DNA of 64,000 bases, from the NCBI RefSeq assembly GCF_000014225.1, contig NC_008228.1:1240001-1304000 (forward strand), read 5' to 3'. The first letter of the stretch is position 1, and every line of letters starts with the position of its first letter. The notes beneath the pieces were generated by a model, which worked only from the letters and a program-made list of their open reading frames with translations, was not told the DNA's origin and did not search any database. Below are positions 37,044 through 46,677 of this stretch, piece after piece. A program made the translations under genes and the position numbers. This DNA comes from Paraglaciecola sp. T6c (GTDB taxonomy: Bacteria > Pseudomonadota > Gammaproteobacteria > Enterobacterales > Alteromonadaceae).

Positions 37044-38651
37044 ATGTTAGACGCAAAATTAAAAGGCCAATTGGCGACTTATTTAGAAAATTTAACTTCA
37101 CCCGTGGAGTTACGCATTGCTGTTGATGAGCAACATCAAGCTAAGAAATCCGCAGAACTCACAGATTTGGCGAATGAAATAGCTGCGTTATCGCCGTTGG
37201 TCAGCGTTGTGGCGCAAAGTAAAAGCGACATTCGAAAACCGTCGATGGAAGTGGTTTCCATAACAAATAGCACCTCAATTACTTTTGCTGGTGTACCTAT
37301 GGGCCATGAATTCACTTCATTAATACTCGCGTTATTAAACAGTGGCGGCCACCCGGTGAAAATCAGCGAGCAGCAAGTAGCTGAAATAAAGTCACTTTCT
37401 GGTTCATACCAATTTGAGACATACGTTTCGTTGAGCTGTCAGACATGCCCAGGGGTAGTGCAAGCCTTAAACGTGTTGTCTGTTATCAATCCAAATATTA
37501 CTAATACCATGATTGATGGTTCACTGTTTCAAGAAGAAGTGACACAGCGCAATATCATGTCAGTACCAAGCGTGTATTTAAATGGCGAGCTGTTTACCCA
37601 AGGGGCAGTGACCATAGAGAAAATTTTAAGCAAAATTGACCCTCAGGCAGATGCCAAGCAAGCCCAGTCACTCAATGACAAAGCACCTTATGACATGCTC
37701 ATTGTAGGCGGCGGTCCAGCGGGTGCAGCCGCTGCGATTTACGCAGCAAGAAAAGGCATTCGTACTGGTATTGTGGCCGAAAAGTTTGGTGGGCAAGTGA
37801 CTGACACCATGGCTATCGAAAACTTTATTTCGGTTAAAGCGACTGACGGCCCTAAACTTGTGTCAGGCCTTGAGCAACACGTGAAAGATTATGATGTGGA
37901 CATCATGACGAATAATAAAGCCGTGAAGTTAACAAAAGACGGCTTGCTCAATATCGAGCTTGAGAATGGCGCATTGTTATCCAGTAAAACAGTGATGTTA
38001 GCCACCGGAGCAAGATGGCGTGAAATGAACGTGCCAGGCGAGCAACAATACCGCGGGGCAGGCGTTGCTTATTGCCCACACTGTGATGGGCCGCTATTTA
38101 AAGGCAAACGCGTCGCGGTGATTGGTGGCGGTAATTCAGGTATCGAAGCGGCTCTTGATTTAGCCAATATCGTTGAACATGTCACCGTACTCGAATTTGA
38201 TAGCAAGTTGCGTGCTGATGAAGTACTTCAGCGCAAAGCAAAAGCGGCTAACAATATCGACATTATCTTAAATGCTATGACGACAGAAGTGCAAGGCGAT
38301 GGCAAACGTGTTACCGGTCTAGCCTATCAAGACCGAGCCAGCCAAGAAAGTCATCAAGTCGAATTGGCTGGCATTTTTGTGCAAATTGGTTTGGTGCCGA
38401 ACACCGAATGGTTAAAAGGTGATATTGCCTTAACTGCTCGAGGTGAAATAGAAGTAGGCCAACGTGGTGAAACCTCGATTGAAGGTGTATTTGCCGCAGG
38501 TGATGTAACGACTTCGCCTTACAAGCAAATTATCATCGCCATGGGTGATGGAGCAAATGCTGCACTCGGTGCGTTTGATTACTTACTTAGAGCGCCGGCT
38601 GACGAAAATACCCCGTCAGTTGAAAGTAACATCGGTGAAAAGGCAGCTTGA
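37044..38651 (+). CDS. ahpF: Alkyl hydroperoxide reductase subunit F
   Basis: AhpF is a flavoprotein disulphide reductase that regenerates AhpC with NADH. It has 535 residues (E. coli 521). The N-terminal double thioredoxin fold holds C132-QT-C135 ([11 protein letters not shown]). The FAD domain begins [18 protein letters not shown], and the second redox pair is C344-PH-C347 (AYCPHCDGP). The pyridine nucleotide motif is [18 protein letters not shown]. It shares a transcript with ahpC. Confidence 0.98.
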   Translation: MLDAKLKGQLATYLENLTSPVELRIAVDEQHQAKKSAELTDLANEIAALSPLVSVVAQSKSDIRKPSMEVVSITNSTSITFAGVPMGHEFTSLILALLNSGGHPVKISEQQVAEIKSLSGSYQFETYVSLSCQTCPGVVQALNVLSVINPNITNTMIDGSLFQEEVTQRNIMSVPSVYLNGELFTQGAVTIEKILSKIDPQADAKQAQSLNDKAPYDMLIVGGGPAGAAAAIYAARKGIRTGIVAEKFGGQVTDTMAIENFISVKATDGPKLVSGLEQHVKDYDVDIMTNNKAVKLTKDGLLNIELENGALLSSKTVMLATGARWREMNVPGEQQYRGAGVAYCPHCDGPLFKGKRVAVIGGGNSGIEAALDLANIVEHVTVLEFDSKLRADEVLQRKAKAANNIDIILNAMTTEVQGDGKRVTGLAYQDRASQESHQVELAGIFVQIGLVPNTEWLKGDIALTARGEIEVGQRGETSIEGVFAAGDVTTSPYKQIIIAMGDGANAALGAFDYLLRAPADENTPSVESNIGEKAA

Positions 38652-38690
38652 ACGGTGAACGTAAGATGTAAGTTTACAACTCAAAGCGCT

Positions 38691-38718
38691 AACACCTAAT
38701 ACCTAACACCTAGCACCT
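38691..38718. repeat. Four tandem 7-bp repeats
   Basis: AACACCT, AATACCT, AACACCT and AGCACCT lie head to tail, pattern A-R-Y-ACCT. The array is non-coding, between ahpF and its terminator. Confidence 0.75.
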
Positions 38719-38752
38719 TACCTCGCACCAAGTTCATTGTGTGACACCCTTT

Positions 38753-38786
38753 GCCGAGCATATCTGAGATATGTCTCGGCTTTTTT
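38753..38786 (+). terminator. Terminator of ahpCF
   Basis: GCCGAG-CATATC-TGA-GATATG-T-CTCGGC followed by six T. A long stem with one bulge. Confidence 0.85.
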
Positions 38787-39153
38787 ACGTTAGCAAATTC
38801 CCTCTGCGTACTTCTCTACGTCTATCGTTAGTTCGCTCCTTGAGCACTTTTTCGGCACGTTTCGGTGCTCTGTTCGGTATTTTCCTCAGCTTTACCTCGC
38901 TCGATTTTTACGCAGTCTTACTTACGTCTTATGAAATATTTCTAAATGTAAAGTTTATGTTAATAGCAACAGTTTCTTTGTGTAGTCTTTATGACCATAA
39001 GGCGAGGCGAATGTTTGCTTGAGTAAGTAGACCAGCATTTTCAGCACCGCTTTACGCGCAATACTCATACGTACACAACGCCGTTAGGCATCACCAGCAC
39101 ACTGATACCTAATACGGTGACACAAAACACATATAGAGCATAAGAGGAAGCCG

Positions 39154-39744
39154 ATGAAGAAACTACTGATACTGACCTTATTATTTAGTTGTTTAAACGC
39201 CCATGCACTCATCATTAATTCTGATGTAACCAAACTAGGCGAACAGCAATATCAAGCTGACTATCAATTTTTTAATGATAGCCAAAATGCCATCGATGGG
39301 CTCACTGTATATTTTCAATATGGTGTGTTCGACAACATAGGGTTGCTTTTTAGCCCTGCTGATTGGGACGTATTTGTTGCGCCGGCACAAAGCATATTTG
39401 GCCTAGAAGAAGACGGATTCGTCGATGCCTTAGCATTAGCTAGCCCGTTACAGGCAGGGGAAACATTAACCGGGCTATCGGTTGTGTTCGATTGGACCAA
39501 TAACGCAGAGTTAATCAGCACCACACAGCGCTTCGAAACGTATGACGCCAACTCTTTCGATATAACAAGCGAAGGTGAGTATCAACTAAGCACAACGCGA
39601 GCCGTTAGTGCGCCAATGAGTGCATTATTCTTCATCGCGTTAGTTTGTGTAATGGGCCGTTTTATAAGACGCCAAGGTAAATCACATTTTGCAGGGAACC
39701 TAGGTGGAAATCATCATCGCGTGGGCGAAGGAGTGACAGCATGA
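39154..39744 (+). CDS. Secreted protein with PEP-CTERM-like C terminus
   Basis: This 196-residue protein has a clear signal peptide (LLILTLLFSCLNAHA) and a body without a family I recognise. The C terminus has a VSAP motif, a hydrophobic helix (MSALFFIALVCVMGRF) and a basic patch (IRRQGK), the tripartite form of PEP-CTERM sorting signals cut by exosortases. Oddly, about 19 further residues follow the basic patch. The stop overlaps the GH8 gene start by 4 bp (ATGA), so the two are probably co-translated. The function is unknown. Confidence 0.65.
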   Translation: MKKLLILTLLFSCLNAHALIINSDVTKLGEQQYQADYQFFNDSQNAIDGLTVYFQYGVFDNIGLLFSPADWDVFVAPAQSIFGLEEDGFVDALALASPLQAGETLTGLSVVFDWTNNAELISTTQRFETYDANSFDITSEGEYQLSTTRAVSAPMSALFFIALVCVMGRFIRRQGKSHFAGNLGGNHHRVGEGVTA

Positions 39745-42479
39745 GCACTTTATCAGTCAGCAATACAGTGAGCAGTGCCCCCAGCGGGAAAACGGTTTCT
39801 TTGAGCAAGAGCGTCGCATTAGCACTAGGAACTCTGCTCTTAACATCTTTCAGTATGCCGTCATATGCTGAAGTGAGCATTGATCACTTAACGCTAACAA
39901 ACAAAACGCGGATAGGGCGAAGTGATTACCGGTACGAGTTTTCGGTGTTCGTTAAAAATGACGCCGAGCGCGTTCAAGATGTACAAATAGACGTGACTTC
40001 GAGTAACCCTCATTCACGAATAGAATCTTCTGGTGTCAGTCTTATAGAAATACCCGCGAACAGCGTGCTTGAGCTAACAGAGCCGTTCGTACTAGTCCAA
40101 AACCGCCGAGCACGATTCAATGAGCAGGACTTAAGTTGGGTTATCGACTACCAGCAAAGCGGCAATGCCATTAGCGATGACTTTTCGCCGAACGCTGCTT
40201 ATCACACGGGTGAATATAAAAATTTCTTTGTTGAGCGTGGCTTAGCAACCCAAGAACAAGTCACCGCAAAAATTGATGCCACCTATCAGCAATTGTTCGA
40301 ATTGGTGCCCGACCAAGCTCTACCGCAGCCCAGTAAAGGAGAACGAATTTACCATGCAGGTTTTGATGACAGTATTGATAACTGGCAGTGGCATGCGGAT
40401 AACGGTTCGCAGGTTGGGGCGACACTTTCTCAACACGGGGGAGCTTTAATTATCACGCCAAATTGGCAAAGCGGCGGTGACGCGCTCGCGGTTCTTTCAA
40501 GCTCGTTTGAGCCCATTGATGCAACGCAGGGCGTTGATGTTGAATACAAAATGGCTGTTGATCAAGCCTACGCTGATGACGGTGCTATGGCGGCGCAGCT
40601 CTTTATTCAAGACTCATCTGGCGGAATAGGCTTTTTTGCGTATCGTACATTAACCCAACCTGATGAAAGCACCATTTTAGTCAAAGATTTAGGGCCTGAT
40701 ACGAATTTCGGTTACTTATCTGAAGGGTTCGACTTTAGCCAAATCAGCACCTTAGGGTTTCAGTTTTTAGCAAATGGAAAAAGTGCCGATATTGGTGGGG
40801 ATATCACCGTTTCAGAAGTAAGCGTTTACCAACCAGTTGGTGGCTCAGAAACAGATAACAGCCCTAGTTTCTTAGATTCATTCGACCATGGTATTGCACA
40901 GTGGAATGCGGGCGCGAACAATGGGAGTGCTATTGAGCCAGCGCTGACAGTGGGCAATGTGATAGGCGGCGATGGCCAAAGTAATAATGTGTTATTAATT
41001 AGCCCGAATTGGCTCAGTGATAGTGACGTATTTACCGTTAAATACCAACAGTTCGCCGCGGTTGACATCACGGACGGGCGCGATATCAGTTTCGACGTAA
41101 AGATACCCGCTAATTACGTAGTAGACGGCAACTTAGTCGTGCAACTCGTGCTAGAAGATGCCAATTATCAACCGGCCTTTTTGGGCTACATCAAGGTAGA
41201 TGGATTCCCTAAAGATGAATTTATCACCCTCAGTTTTAGCGATGTTAGCGCTGCCACTGAATTTGGCTATATCAGTGACAGTTTTGATTTTAGCCAACTG
41301 CGGGGCATAGGTGTGCAGTTTTTGGCAAATGGTAAACTGCCCGAACTGACCGGTGATATCCAAATAGACAATGTCCTCGTCGCGGGGCAAGCGCCTAGTG
41401 AGCCGGCACCTGAACTATCTGATACCACAGTGCTGTATGGTGTGGGTGATGACATGGCGTTCATCAAGGCGATTGATTCAAACGATATTCGCTCTGAGGG
41501 CATGTCTTACGGCATGATGATCTCTGTGATGATGGACGACCAAGAAACCTTCAACAAGCTGTGGCGATTTACTAAAGCTAAAATGCAAAATACGTCCGGC
41601 AATAGCAAAGACTTTTTCGCGTGGCGACTCAGTGCCAATGCTCCTTATAATGCGATTGATACCAACCCTGCACCAGACGGCGAAGAGTATTTTGCAATGG
41701 CACTATTTTTTGCGAATAACCGCTGGGGGAGTGCTGATGGTATCTTTGATTATCAACGAGAGGCAAATGACATACTCCACGATATGATCTTCACCAAATC
41801 TGATAACAGCAGCACGCGGCTTATGATGCATCCCGTTTATCAACAAGTTGAATTTGTGACGACGACCAATGTGGCGAGTTTCTCCGACCCTTCATATCAC
41901 CTACCGGCTTTTTACGAAATGTGGGCGTTGTGGGCGGATGAAAACAACGATTATTGGCACGAGACCGCTGCCATCAGTCGTCAGTATTTGGCGAAATCAG
42001 CTCATCCAGTTACGGGCCTATTCAGTGACTATGCTAATCACGAAGGTGAGCCCCAGACGACTAGCTTTAACCCTGATAGTCACAAAAGTGCCTACGATTC
42101 ATTTCGAGTGATGGGCAATATGGCCATGGATTATCACTGGGTAAGTCAATCACCTGTTCTGCAGTCTCTGGTCGAGCAGCAAGTTACCTTTTTTGCAGGC
42201 GAAGTTGAGCAGTACGGTGATTTCATTGCTGTGTATGAGGTCGACGGAACACGTGAGCCTGGTATCGATTACCGTAGTCATGGTCGCACTGCAATGAATG
42301 GGGTAGGAGCCACAATAAGCGAAAACCCGTTTTCTACCGAAATGCTGAATTACTTATGGCAACAAGACGCGCCCACAGGAATGTATCGCTATTACGATGG
42401 GCTACTGCATATGTTTGGGTTATTGCACGCAGGAGGCGAGTTTAAAATCTATAAGCCAAATGAAAACGAGCCTGAATAA
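39741..42479 (+). CDS. Secreted glycoside hydrolase family 8 enzyme with two repeated carbohydrate-binding-like modules
   Basis: This 912-residue exported enzyme has a signal peptide ending SMPSYAEV and a first domain of about 120 residues. Two homologous jelly-roll-like modules follow (about 200-370 and 375-560), which share GFDFSQ/SFDFSQ and FQFLANGK/VQFLANGK. A C-terminal GH8 domain closes it. The catalytic acid is E586 in RSEGMSYGMM and D646 lies in APDGEEYFAMALFFA. The closest GH8 type I recall is the Rex oligoxylanase group, but beta-1,4-glucan cleavage is also possible. It neighbours the exopolysaccharide genes, so it may trim that polymer. Confidence 0.85.
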   Translation: MSTLSVSNTVSSAPSGKTVSLSKSVALALGTLLLTSFSMPSYAEVSIDHLTLTNKTRIGRSDYRYEFSVFVKNDAERVQDVQIDVTSSNPHSRIESSGVSLIEIPANSVLELTEPFVLVQNRRARFNEQDLSWVIDYQQSGNAISDDFSPNAAYHTGEYKNFFVERGLATQEQVTAKIDATYQQLFELVPDQALPQPSKGERIYHAGFDDSIDNWQWHADNGSQVGATLSQHGGALIITPNWQSGGDALAVLSSSFEPIDATQGVDVEYKMAVDQAYADDGAMAAQLFIQDSSGGIGFFAYRTLTQPDESTILVKDLGPDTNFGYLSEGFDFSQISTLGFQFLANGKSADIGGDITVSEVSVYQPVGGSETDNSPSFLDSFDHGIAQWNAGANNGSAIEPALTVGNVIGGDGQSNNVLLISPNWLSDSDVFTVKYQQFAAVDITDGRDISFDVKIPANYVVDGNLVVQLVLEDANYQPAFLGYIKVDGFPKDEFITLSFSDVSAATEFGYISDSFDFSQLRGIGVQFLANGKLPELTGDIQIDNVLVAGQAPSEPAPELSDTTVLYGVGDDMAFIKAIDSNDIRSEGMSYGMMISVMMDDQETFNKLWRFTKAKMQNTSGNSKDFFAWRLSANAPYNAIDTNPAPDGEEYFAMALFFANNRWGSADGIFDYQREANDILHDMIFTKSDNSSTRLMMHPVYQQVEFVTTTNVASFSDPSYHLPAFYEMWALWADENNDYWHETAAISRQYLAKSAHPVTGLFSDYANHEGEPQTTSFNPDSHKSAYDSFRVMGNMAMDYHWVSQSPVLQSLVEQQVTFFAGEVEQYGDFIAVYEVDGTREPGIDYRSHGRTAMNGVGATISENPFSTEMLNYLWQQDAPTGMYRYYDGLLHMFGLLHAGGEFKIYKPNENEPE

Positions 42480-42576
42480 CATGCGCCTGAATAAGATGAG
42501 TCAATTAAAGTGTGGTGCACTCGGCTGTTAAATGGGAAAGTGAATAAACTAGCTAACGTTAATGCATAGTAGATAC

Positions 42577-42608
42577 AAAAACGCCGAGCAATTGCTCGGC
42601 GCTTTTTA
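42577..42608. terminator. Bidirectional terminator between GH8 gene and the sugar-phosphate transferase gene
   Basis: A perfect 20-bp palindrome CGCCGAGCAATTGCTCGGCG (42582-42601) is flanked by A and T runs on both sides. Confidence 0.9.
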
Positions 42609-42625
42609 TTTAACTAAATGACCTA

Positions 42626-44035
42626 TTAATAAGCATTTTTATTAATAAACCCACGGGTAACGGTGGCGAGTATAATTCGAATATCCATCCACACTGACCA
42701 GCGGTGTATATAATCCAAATCATATTCTACGCGCTTAATCATCTTGTTGATGGTTTCAGTCTCACCGCGAAAGCCGTTGATTTGCGCCCAGCCAGTGATG
42801 CCAGGGCGTACTTTATGACGCAGCATATAGCCTTCAATCAACTTACGATATTCTTCATTGTGCGCAACCGCATGAGGGCGCGGCCCAACAACTGACATGC
42901 GACCTTGTAACACGTTGATAAACTGTGGCAATTCATCCAACGAAGTTTTACGTAAAAAGGCACCAAGGGGCGTAATGCGTGCATCATTTTTGGTCGCTTG
43001 CTGCACTTTATCGCCGTTGTCTTGCACCGTCATGGAGCGAAACTTATACACTTTGATTTTCTTGCCATCTAAACCGTATCGGTTTTGCTTGAAAATCACA
43101 GGGCCTTTAGAGGTTAATTTCACTGCCATGGCAATAAATAGCATGGGGATGGCGATCATCGTCAAAATTAATGACGACACAACAATATCTTCTAAACGCT
43201 TAGTGATATCGCCTGCACCTTGAAAGGGCGTATCAAATACGCTCAAAGTTTGAATCGAACCAACACTCTGCCAGCGTGCATTCAACAGGTTATACATAAA
43301 GAAGTTAGGGATGATATAGACAGTAGCGGTAGAGTCACTGCACATGTTTAAAATCTGCATGATACGCTTCTCGGCGCTCATGGGCATGGCGATATAGATG
43401 TAATCTACCTCGCCTTCTTTGGCTAGTTTAATGGCATCTTGAATGCTGCCCATCACTTGGTGCTGAATTTCATGGGGGATACGAGCCGGAGCTCGGTCAT
43501 CGTACATGCCTTTGAAAATGATCCCTAGTTGATCATTCTCCATTATTTGGTTGGCAAGATTATATCCCGATTGCGTCGCACCAATCACAATCGCTCTGCG
43601 CGTATTGTGGCCTTTTTTACGGTGCCTAAATAATATTTCGCGAAACGCCACGCGCCAGCTCACCAGTGTCGGGGCACACAAGACTAACCAACTTACAATA
43701 ACGAAGTTTGATGCAGCAATAGCATCGGGGAAAATAAAGGCGAAGGTGGTCGTAACAAGAGAGGAAACGCCCCAAGCGACCATGGCCCATTTTATCATTA
43801 GTGTATTGGAAGCCGTTCGCCAAGAGCGATAGAGATCTACAGCCTCTGCACACAACATATAAGAAATGATGCTGACAAAGAGTAACAATAAGCCAGCAGT
43901 GTTGATGGCTAGCCCTTGATACAACAACACAAGAAAATACACCAAAGTAATAATAACCATATCGACTAAACGATACAGAGTAGAAAAACTACTCTGGTTA
44001 CTTTGAATTATGCCCCCGGGGCTTTTGTTATGCAT
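42626..44035 (-). CDS. Undecaprenyl-phosphate glucose phosphotransferase (WcaJ/VpsL-like)
   Basis: This membrane enzyme starts exopolysaccharide synthesis by loading a sugar phosphate on undecaprenyl phosphate. N-terminal membrane segments and a nucleotide-binding-like CoA_binding_3 domain are followed by the catalytic bacterial sugar transferase domain: IKVYKFRSM, LRKTSLDELPQFINVLQG, VVGPRPHAVAHNEEYR and VRPGITGWAQINGFRGET. The frame opens at 44152. I chose ATG 44035 (MHNKSPGGIIQSN) because GGTAGAG lies just upstream and the added 39 residues look non-coding. It is divergent from the export operon at 44916. Confidence 0.95.
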   Translation of the reverse strand: MHNKSPGGIIQSNQSSFSTLYRLVDMVIITLVYFLVLLYQGLAINTAGLLLLFVSIISYMLCAEAVDLYRSWRTASNTLMIKWAMVAWGVSSLVTTTFAFIFPDAIAASNFVIVSWLVLCAPTLVSWRVAFREILFRHRKKGHNTRRAIVIGATQSGYNLANQIMENDQLGIIFKGMYDDRAPARIPHEIQHQVMGSIQDAIKLAKEGEVDYIYIAMPMSAEKRIMQILNMCSDSTATVYIIPNFFMYNLLNARWQSVGSIQTLSVFDTPFQGAGDITKRLEDIVVSSLILTMIAIPMLFIAMAVKLTSKGPVIFKQNRYGLDGKKIKVYKFRSMTVQDNGDKVQQATKNDARITPLGAFLRKTSLDELPQFINVLQGRMSVVGPRPHAVAHNEEYRKLIEGYMLRHKVRPGITGWAQINGFRGETETINKMIKRVEYDLDYIHRWSVWMDIRIILATVTRGFINKNAY

Positions 44036-44319
44036 GATGTCTCTACCATTAAAGTTATTTACTACATTTAAATTTACAGCGGTTTTAAAAGAAATTGCCC
44101 CAGTATGAGCATGGTCTTTATATTGCGACAGTTTAATGTCGCTAATTTCCAACAGCTAAAAACCCATAAACCTAAATAATTCCATTTAACTTCAATATCT
44201 TGAGTTGATAAAGAAGTTAGTCTGCTCTGGACTACAGATATTGTACCACGCTAATCTGTTGTATAATTACGACATATTTTTGTTTTTTTTATGACATTGC
44301 GAGTAATTTATACAGTGAC

Positions 44320-44356
44320 GGGTGGTTTTCTGTTTATTATTTTCAGAAGATCACCC
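44320..44356. repeat. Imperfect 13-bp inverted repeat
   Basis: GGGTGGTTTTCTG and CAGAAGATCACCC pair at 11 of 13 positions around an 11-nt AT-only loop. It could be an operator for a dimeric regulator or an RNA hairpin. Confidence 0.5.
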
Positions 44357-44740
44357 AAATAGTAATGTTCTGCCGTCTAATTGGTAATTGCATAAGCAAG
44401 TATGAGACCATAATTCAATGATACGTATAGAGGAAACCCACATAGCACATGCATTTGAGGGTTTCTCACGTTAAAGTGTATGATAAATAAGCAATTTTCG
44501 TGTCGGTTTAAGTTCTCCACAGCTCAGTGCGCAGCGCGAATTGTTATTAACAAAGGCCTCATGGGCACTATTGTGAAAGTAGTAATTTTCACTTTTTCAA
44601 TTATCAAGTGAAAAACTTCATAGGCTTCCGTAATAATTGCACTCTTTATTTGGTGCCATATCGGTGGTGCTATACTGGTTTAACATTTCCCACATATCAT
44701 CGATGTGAAAGGGGGAAGTGTGGCTCTAATGCTTACTTGA

Positions 44741-44756
44741 TGGCATAAAATTCGCT
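44741..44756 (+). promoter_or_regulatory. Candidate sigma-54 promoter of the exopolysaccharide export operon
   Basis: TGGCATAAAATTCGCT has GG and GC exactly 10 bp apart and a perfect TGGCA, against the consensus TGGCAC-N5-TTGCW. It is about 160 bp upstream of the first gene. No activator gene is in the window. Confidence 0.4.
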
Positions 44757-44915
44757 TAACATCTCACTTCGCTGATTTTACGAGCCGTAGTTGATGGTTT
44801 TTTACTGTTAATTTGTGTCAAAATATATTGATAACAAGACGCTAATTTCATGAGAAAATTGATACACTTAGTTTAAGCAAGACCATATTTTTAACTTTAA
44901 GACAGAGATGATTGA

Positions 44916-46100
44916 ATGAGTAAGACTAAATTAGCAAGCGCCATAGGAATGGCATGTGTGTGTTCGTCGTCATTTGCCCAAGAGGAGGTCGGGATTGACC
45001 TTGGTGCATTCGAATTAGTACCAACACTGACAACAACGGTTGGTTTTAACGACAACGTCACTCGCTCTAATGAGGAAGGAATAGACAGTTGGTTTAGCAC
45101 CGTCACCCCAAGGTTCACGCTAGTAAACGACTTCGGCCTAAATAGTTTGCGTTTAGGTTATCAGCTTTCTCGAGGTGATTACTTCTCCAGTTCCGCGGAT
45201 GATTACACTGACCATTTATTATTTGCATCATTGGATTATGAGTTAAATAGCCGTAATAGGATCAAAGCCGGAGTCAATTTCGAAGATGGCCACGATGACC
45301 GGGGTGAAGCCTTCTCGTTAGGAAATGGCAACGAATTAAATTCACCAGATGAGTTCAGAGAAAGTGAGGCGGATTTCACCTATTCTTATGGTGCTCTGAG
45401 TGCTAAGGCAAGATTGGATTTGAATGTTAACTACCGAGATCTTGATTACAAACTGGGTACAACAGAGTATTTAATCCGCGACCGAACCAAAAGTACGGTA
45501 GCGGGGACATTCTATTATAACATTGGTGCCGCTACGGATTTACTGTTTGAAACGTCAATAACCGACGTTGAATACGATTTTGCAACGTCAGACGCAAATT
45601 CTTTAGACAGTATTGAAACGAGTTATTTAATTGGTGCACAGTGGCAATCTACGGCATCCACTTCAGGCTTCGCTAAGATCGGTTACCAAGATAAAGATTT
45701 TGATGCTTCAGGCCGTGAGAACTTCTCTGGTACAACCTGGGAAGCTGGCGTTATATGGGAGCCCTTAGAGCGCGCTACCTTTATTTTGGATACTGACAAT
45801 TCGGCACGTGAAACCAATGGCGACGGTAACTTTATTCGCAGTAAAGATGTGTCTCTTCAATGGCGACATGAGTGGCTACAAAGACTTCGAACGCAAGCTG
45901 GTGTGTCTGTTGGCACCGATGATTACGAAGGCAGTGGCCGAACTGATGACGTTACAGACTGGAATTTTGCTGTCATATACGAATTTCAACGTTGGTTGAC
46001 CTTCAATTTGGGATATACCTATAGTGAGCGAGACAGTAATCGAGATATAATCGATTACGATCAAAATATTTTTCGCTTAACGGCAAGAGCAACCTTGTAG
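44916..46100 (+). CDS. Outer-membrane beta-barrel protein of the exopolysaccharide operon (VpsM-like)
   Basis: This 394-residue protein has a signal peptide ending CSSSFAQE and amphipathic beta-strands throughout, ending in a strand with a C-terminal hydrophobic residue (LTARATL). Segments such as TTTVGFNDNVTRSNEEG and FRLTARATL fit the putative beta-barrel family encoded beside Wza-like genes in vps-II-type clusters. It probably forms the outer-membrane part of polysaccharide secretion together with the short Wza-like protein downstream. An 23-bp gap to the next gene indicates an operon. Confidence 0.8.
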   Translation: MSKTKLASAIGMACVCSSSFAQEEVGIDLGAFELVPTLTTTVGFNDNVTRSNEEGIDSWFSTVTPRFTLVNDFGLNSLRLGYQLSRGDYFSSSADDYTDHLLFASLDYELNSRNRIKAGVNFEDGHDDRGEAFSLGNGNELNSPDEFRESEADFTYSYGALSAKARLDLNVNYRDLDYKLGTTEYLIRDRTKSTVAGTFYYNIGAATDLLFETSITDVEYDFATSDANSLDSIETSYLIGAQWQSTASTSGFAKIGYQDKDFDASGRENFSGTTWEAGVIWEPLERATFILDTDNSARETNGDGNFIRSKDVSLQWRHEWLQRLRTQAGVSVGTDDYEGSGRTDDVTDWNFAVIYEFQRWLTFNLGYTYSERDSNRDIIDYDQNIFRLTARATL

Positions 46101-46123
46101 TCTTTGTTTTATTTGGAGTGAAA

Positions 46124-46660
46124 ATGAAAGCAAAATCCGTTTTTTGGCTATGGCTTATGCTTTTTAGCACTGCTGCCTGGTCTTTAGATGCCAGTTTAAG
46201 TCAATATAAGCTCGGCTCTGGTGATGTGATTAAAATCACCGTTTTCGGTCAACAGGATTTATCGTTGACCACTAAGTTGCCTAATCACGGAGTGATTAAC
46301 TACCCATTTTTAGGTGATTTAAGAGTGATTGGATTGACGGGGACTGAGCTAGAGGCAAAGTTATATTCGGGACTGAAGGGTGATTATTTGGTTGAGCCTT
46401 CTGTGTCGGTAACCGTTATTGAATATCGCCCTTTCTTTATCGACGGTGAAGTTAAGCGACCAGGTGGTTATCCGTATCAACCCGGACTGTCAGTCAATAA
46501 AGCCGCTGCGTTAGCAGGTGGTTACACTGAAAGGGCGTCTAAAACCAAAATATTCATCCGCCGAGACAATGAATCAGGAGAATCGGAGCAATTAAATGCA
46601 GATTCGAATGATGTGGTTTTACCCGGTGATATAGTTACCGTTCAGCAAAGCTTCTTTTAA
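46124..46660 (+). CDS. Short Wza-family polysaccharide export protein (VpsN-like)
   Basis: This 178-residue exported protein has a signal peptide ending FSTAAWS, a polysaccharide-export domain (YKLGSGDVIKITVFGQQDLS, YPFLGDLRVIGLTG) and one SLBB-like repeat (FIDGEVKRPGGYPYQPG). It is about half the length of E. coli Wza and lacks both the lipobox and the C-terminal helix that spans the outer membrane. The VpsM-like barrel may supply that pore. The frame opens with GTG 46118; I chose ATG 46124 because GGAG (46115-46118) is at ideal distance. Confidence 0.9.
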   Translation: MKAKSVFWLWLMLFSTAAWSLDASLSQYKLGSGDVIKITVFGQQDLSLTTKLPNHGVINYPFLGDLRVIGLTGTELEAKLYSGLKGDYLVEPSVSVTVIEYRPFFIDGEVKRPGGYPYQPGLSVNKAAALAGGYTERASKTKIFIRRDNESGESEQLNADSNDVVLPGDIVTVQQSFF

Positions 46661-46677
46661 AGGTATTCAGTTATATT

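Larger units (their letters stand above)
38652..39153. other. Gene-poor region after ahpF
   Basis: This 502-bp gap holds four tandem heptamers (38691-38718), a strong terminator (38753-38786) and an imperfect inverted repeat near 39083-39118. An 83-codon open frame at 38771 looks like chance because it starts inside the terminator. Confidence 0.6.
44036..44915. other. Long divergent regulatory region of the exopolysaccharide genes
   Basis: This 880-bp AT-rich gap separates the two divergent exopolysaccharide units. It holds an 11/13 inverted repeat (44320-44356), a GAAACCC/GGGTTTC repeat (44433-44465) and a sigma-54-like site (44741-44756). No gene was recognised. Its length suggests complex control. 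Confidence 0.55.

Noticed and set aside
38771-39022. 83-codon open frame after ahpF
   Set aside because: It starts inside the ahpCF terminator stem, has no ribosome site, and its Ser/Leu/Phe-rich product looks like translated non-coding sequence.
39083-39118. Imperfect inverted repeat upstream of the PEP-CTERM-like gene, considered as a c-di-GMP riboswitch
   Set aside because: The conserved core of GEMM-type riboswitches is absent; it is only a loose dyad.
42897-43223. 108-codon plus-strand frame opposite the sugar-phosphate transferase gene
   Set aside because: It lies entirely antisense to conserved catalytic motifs, with no ribosome site and no recognisable protein character.
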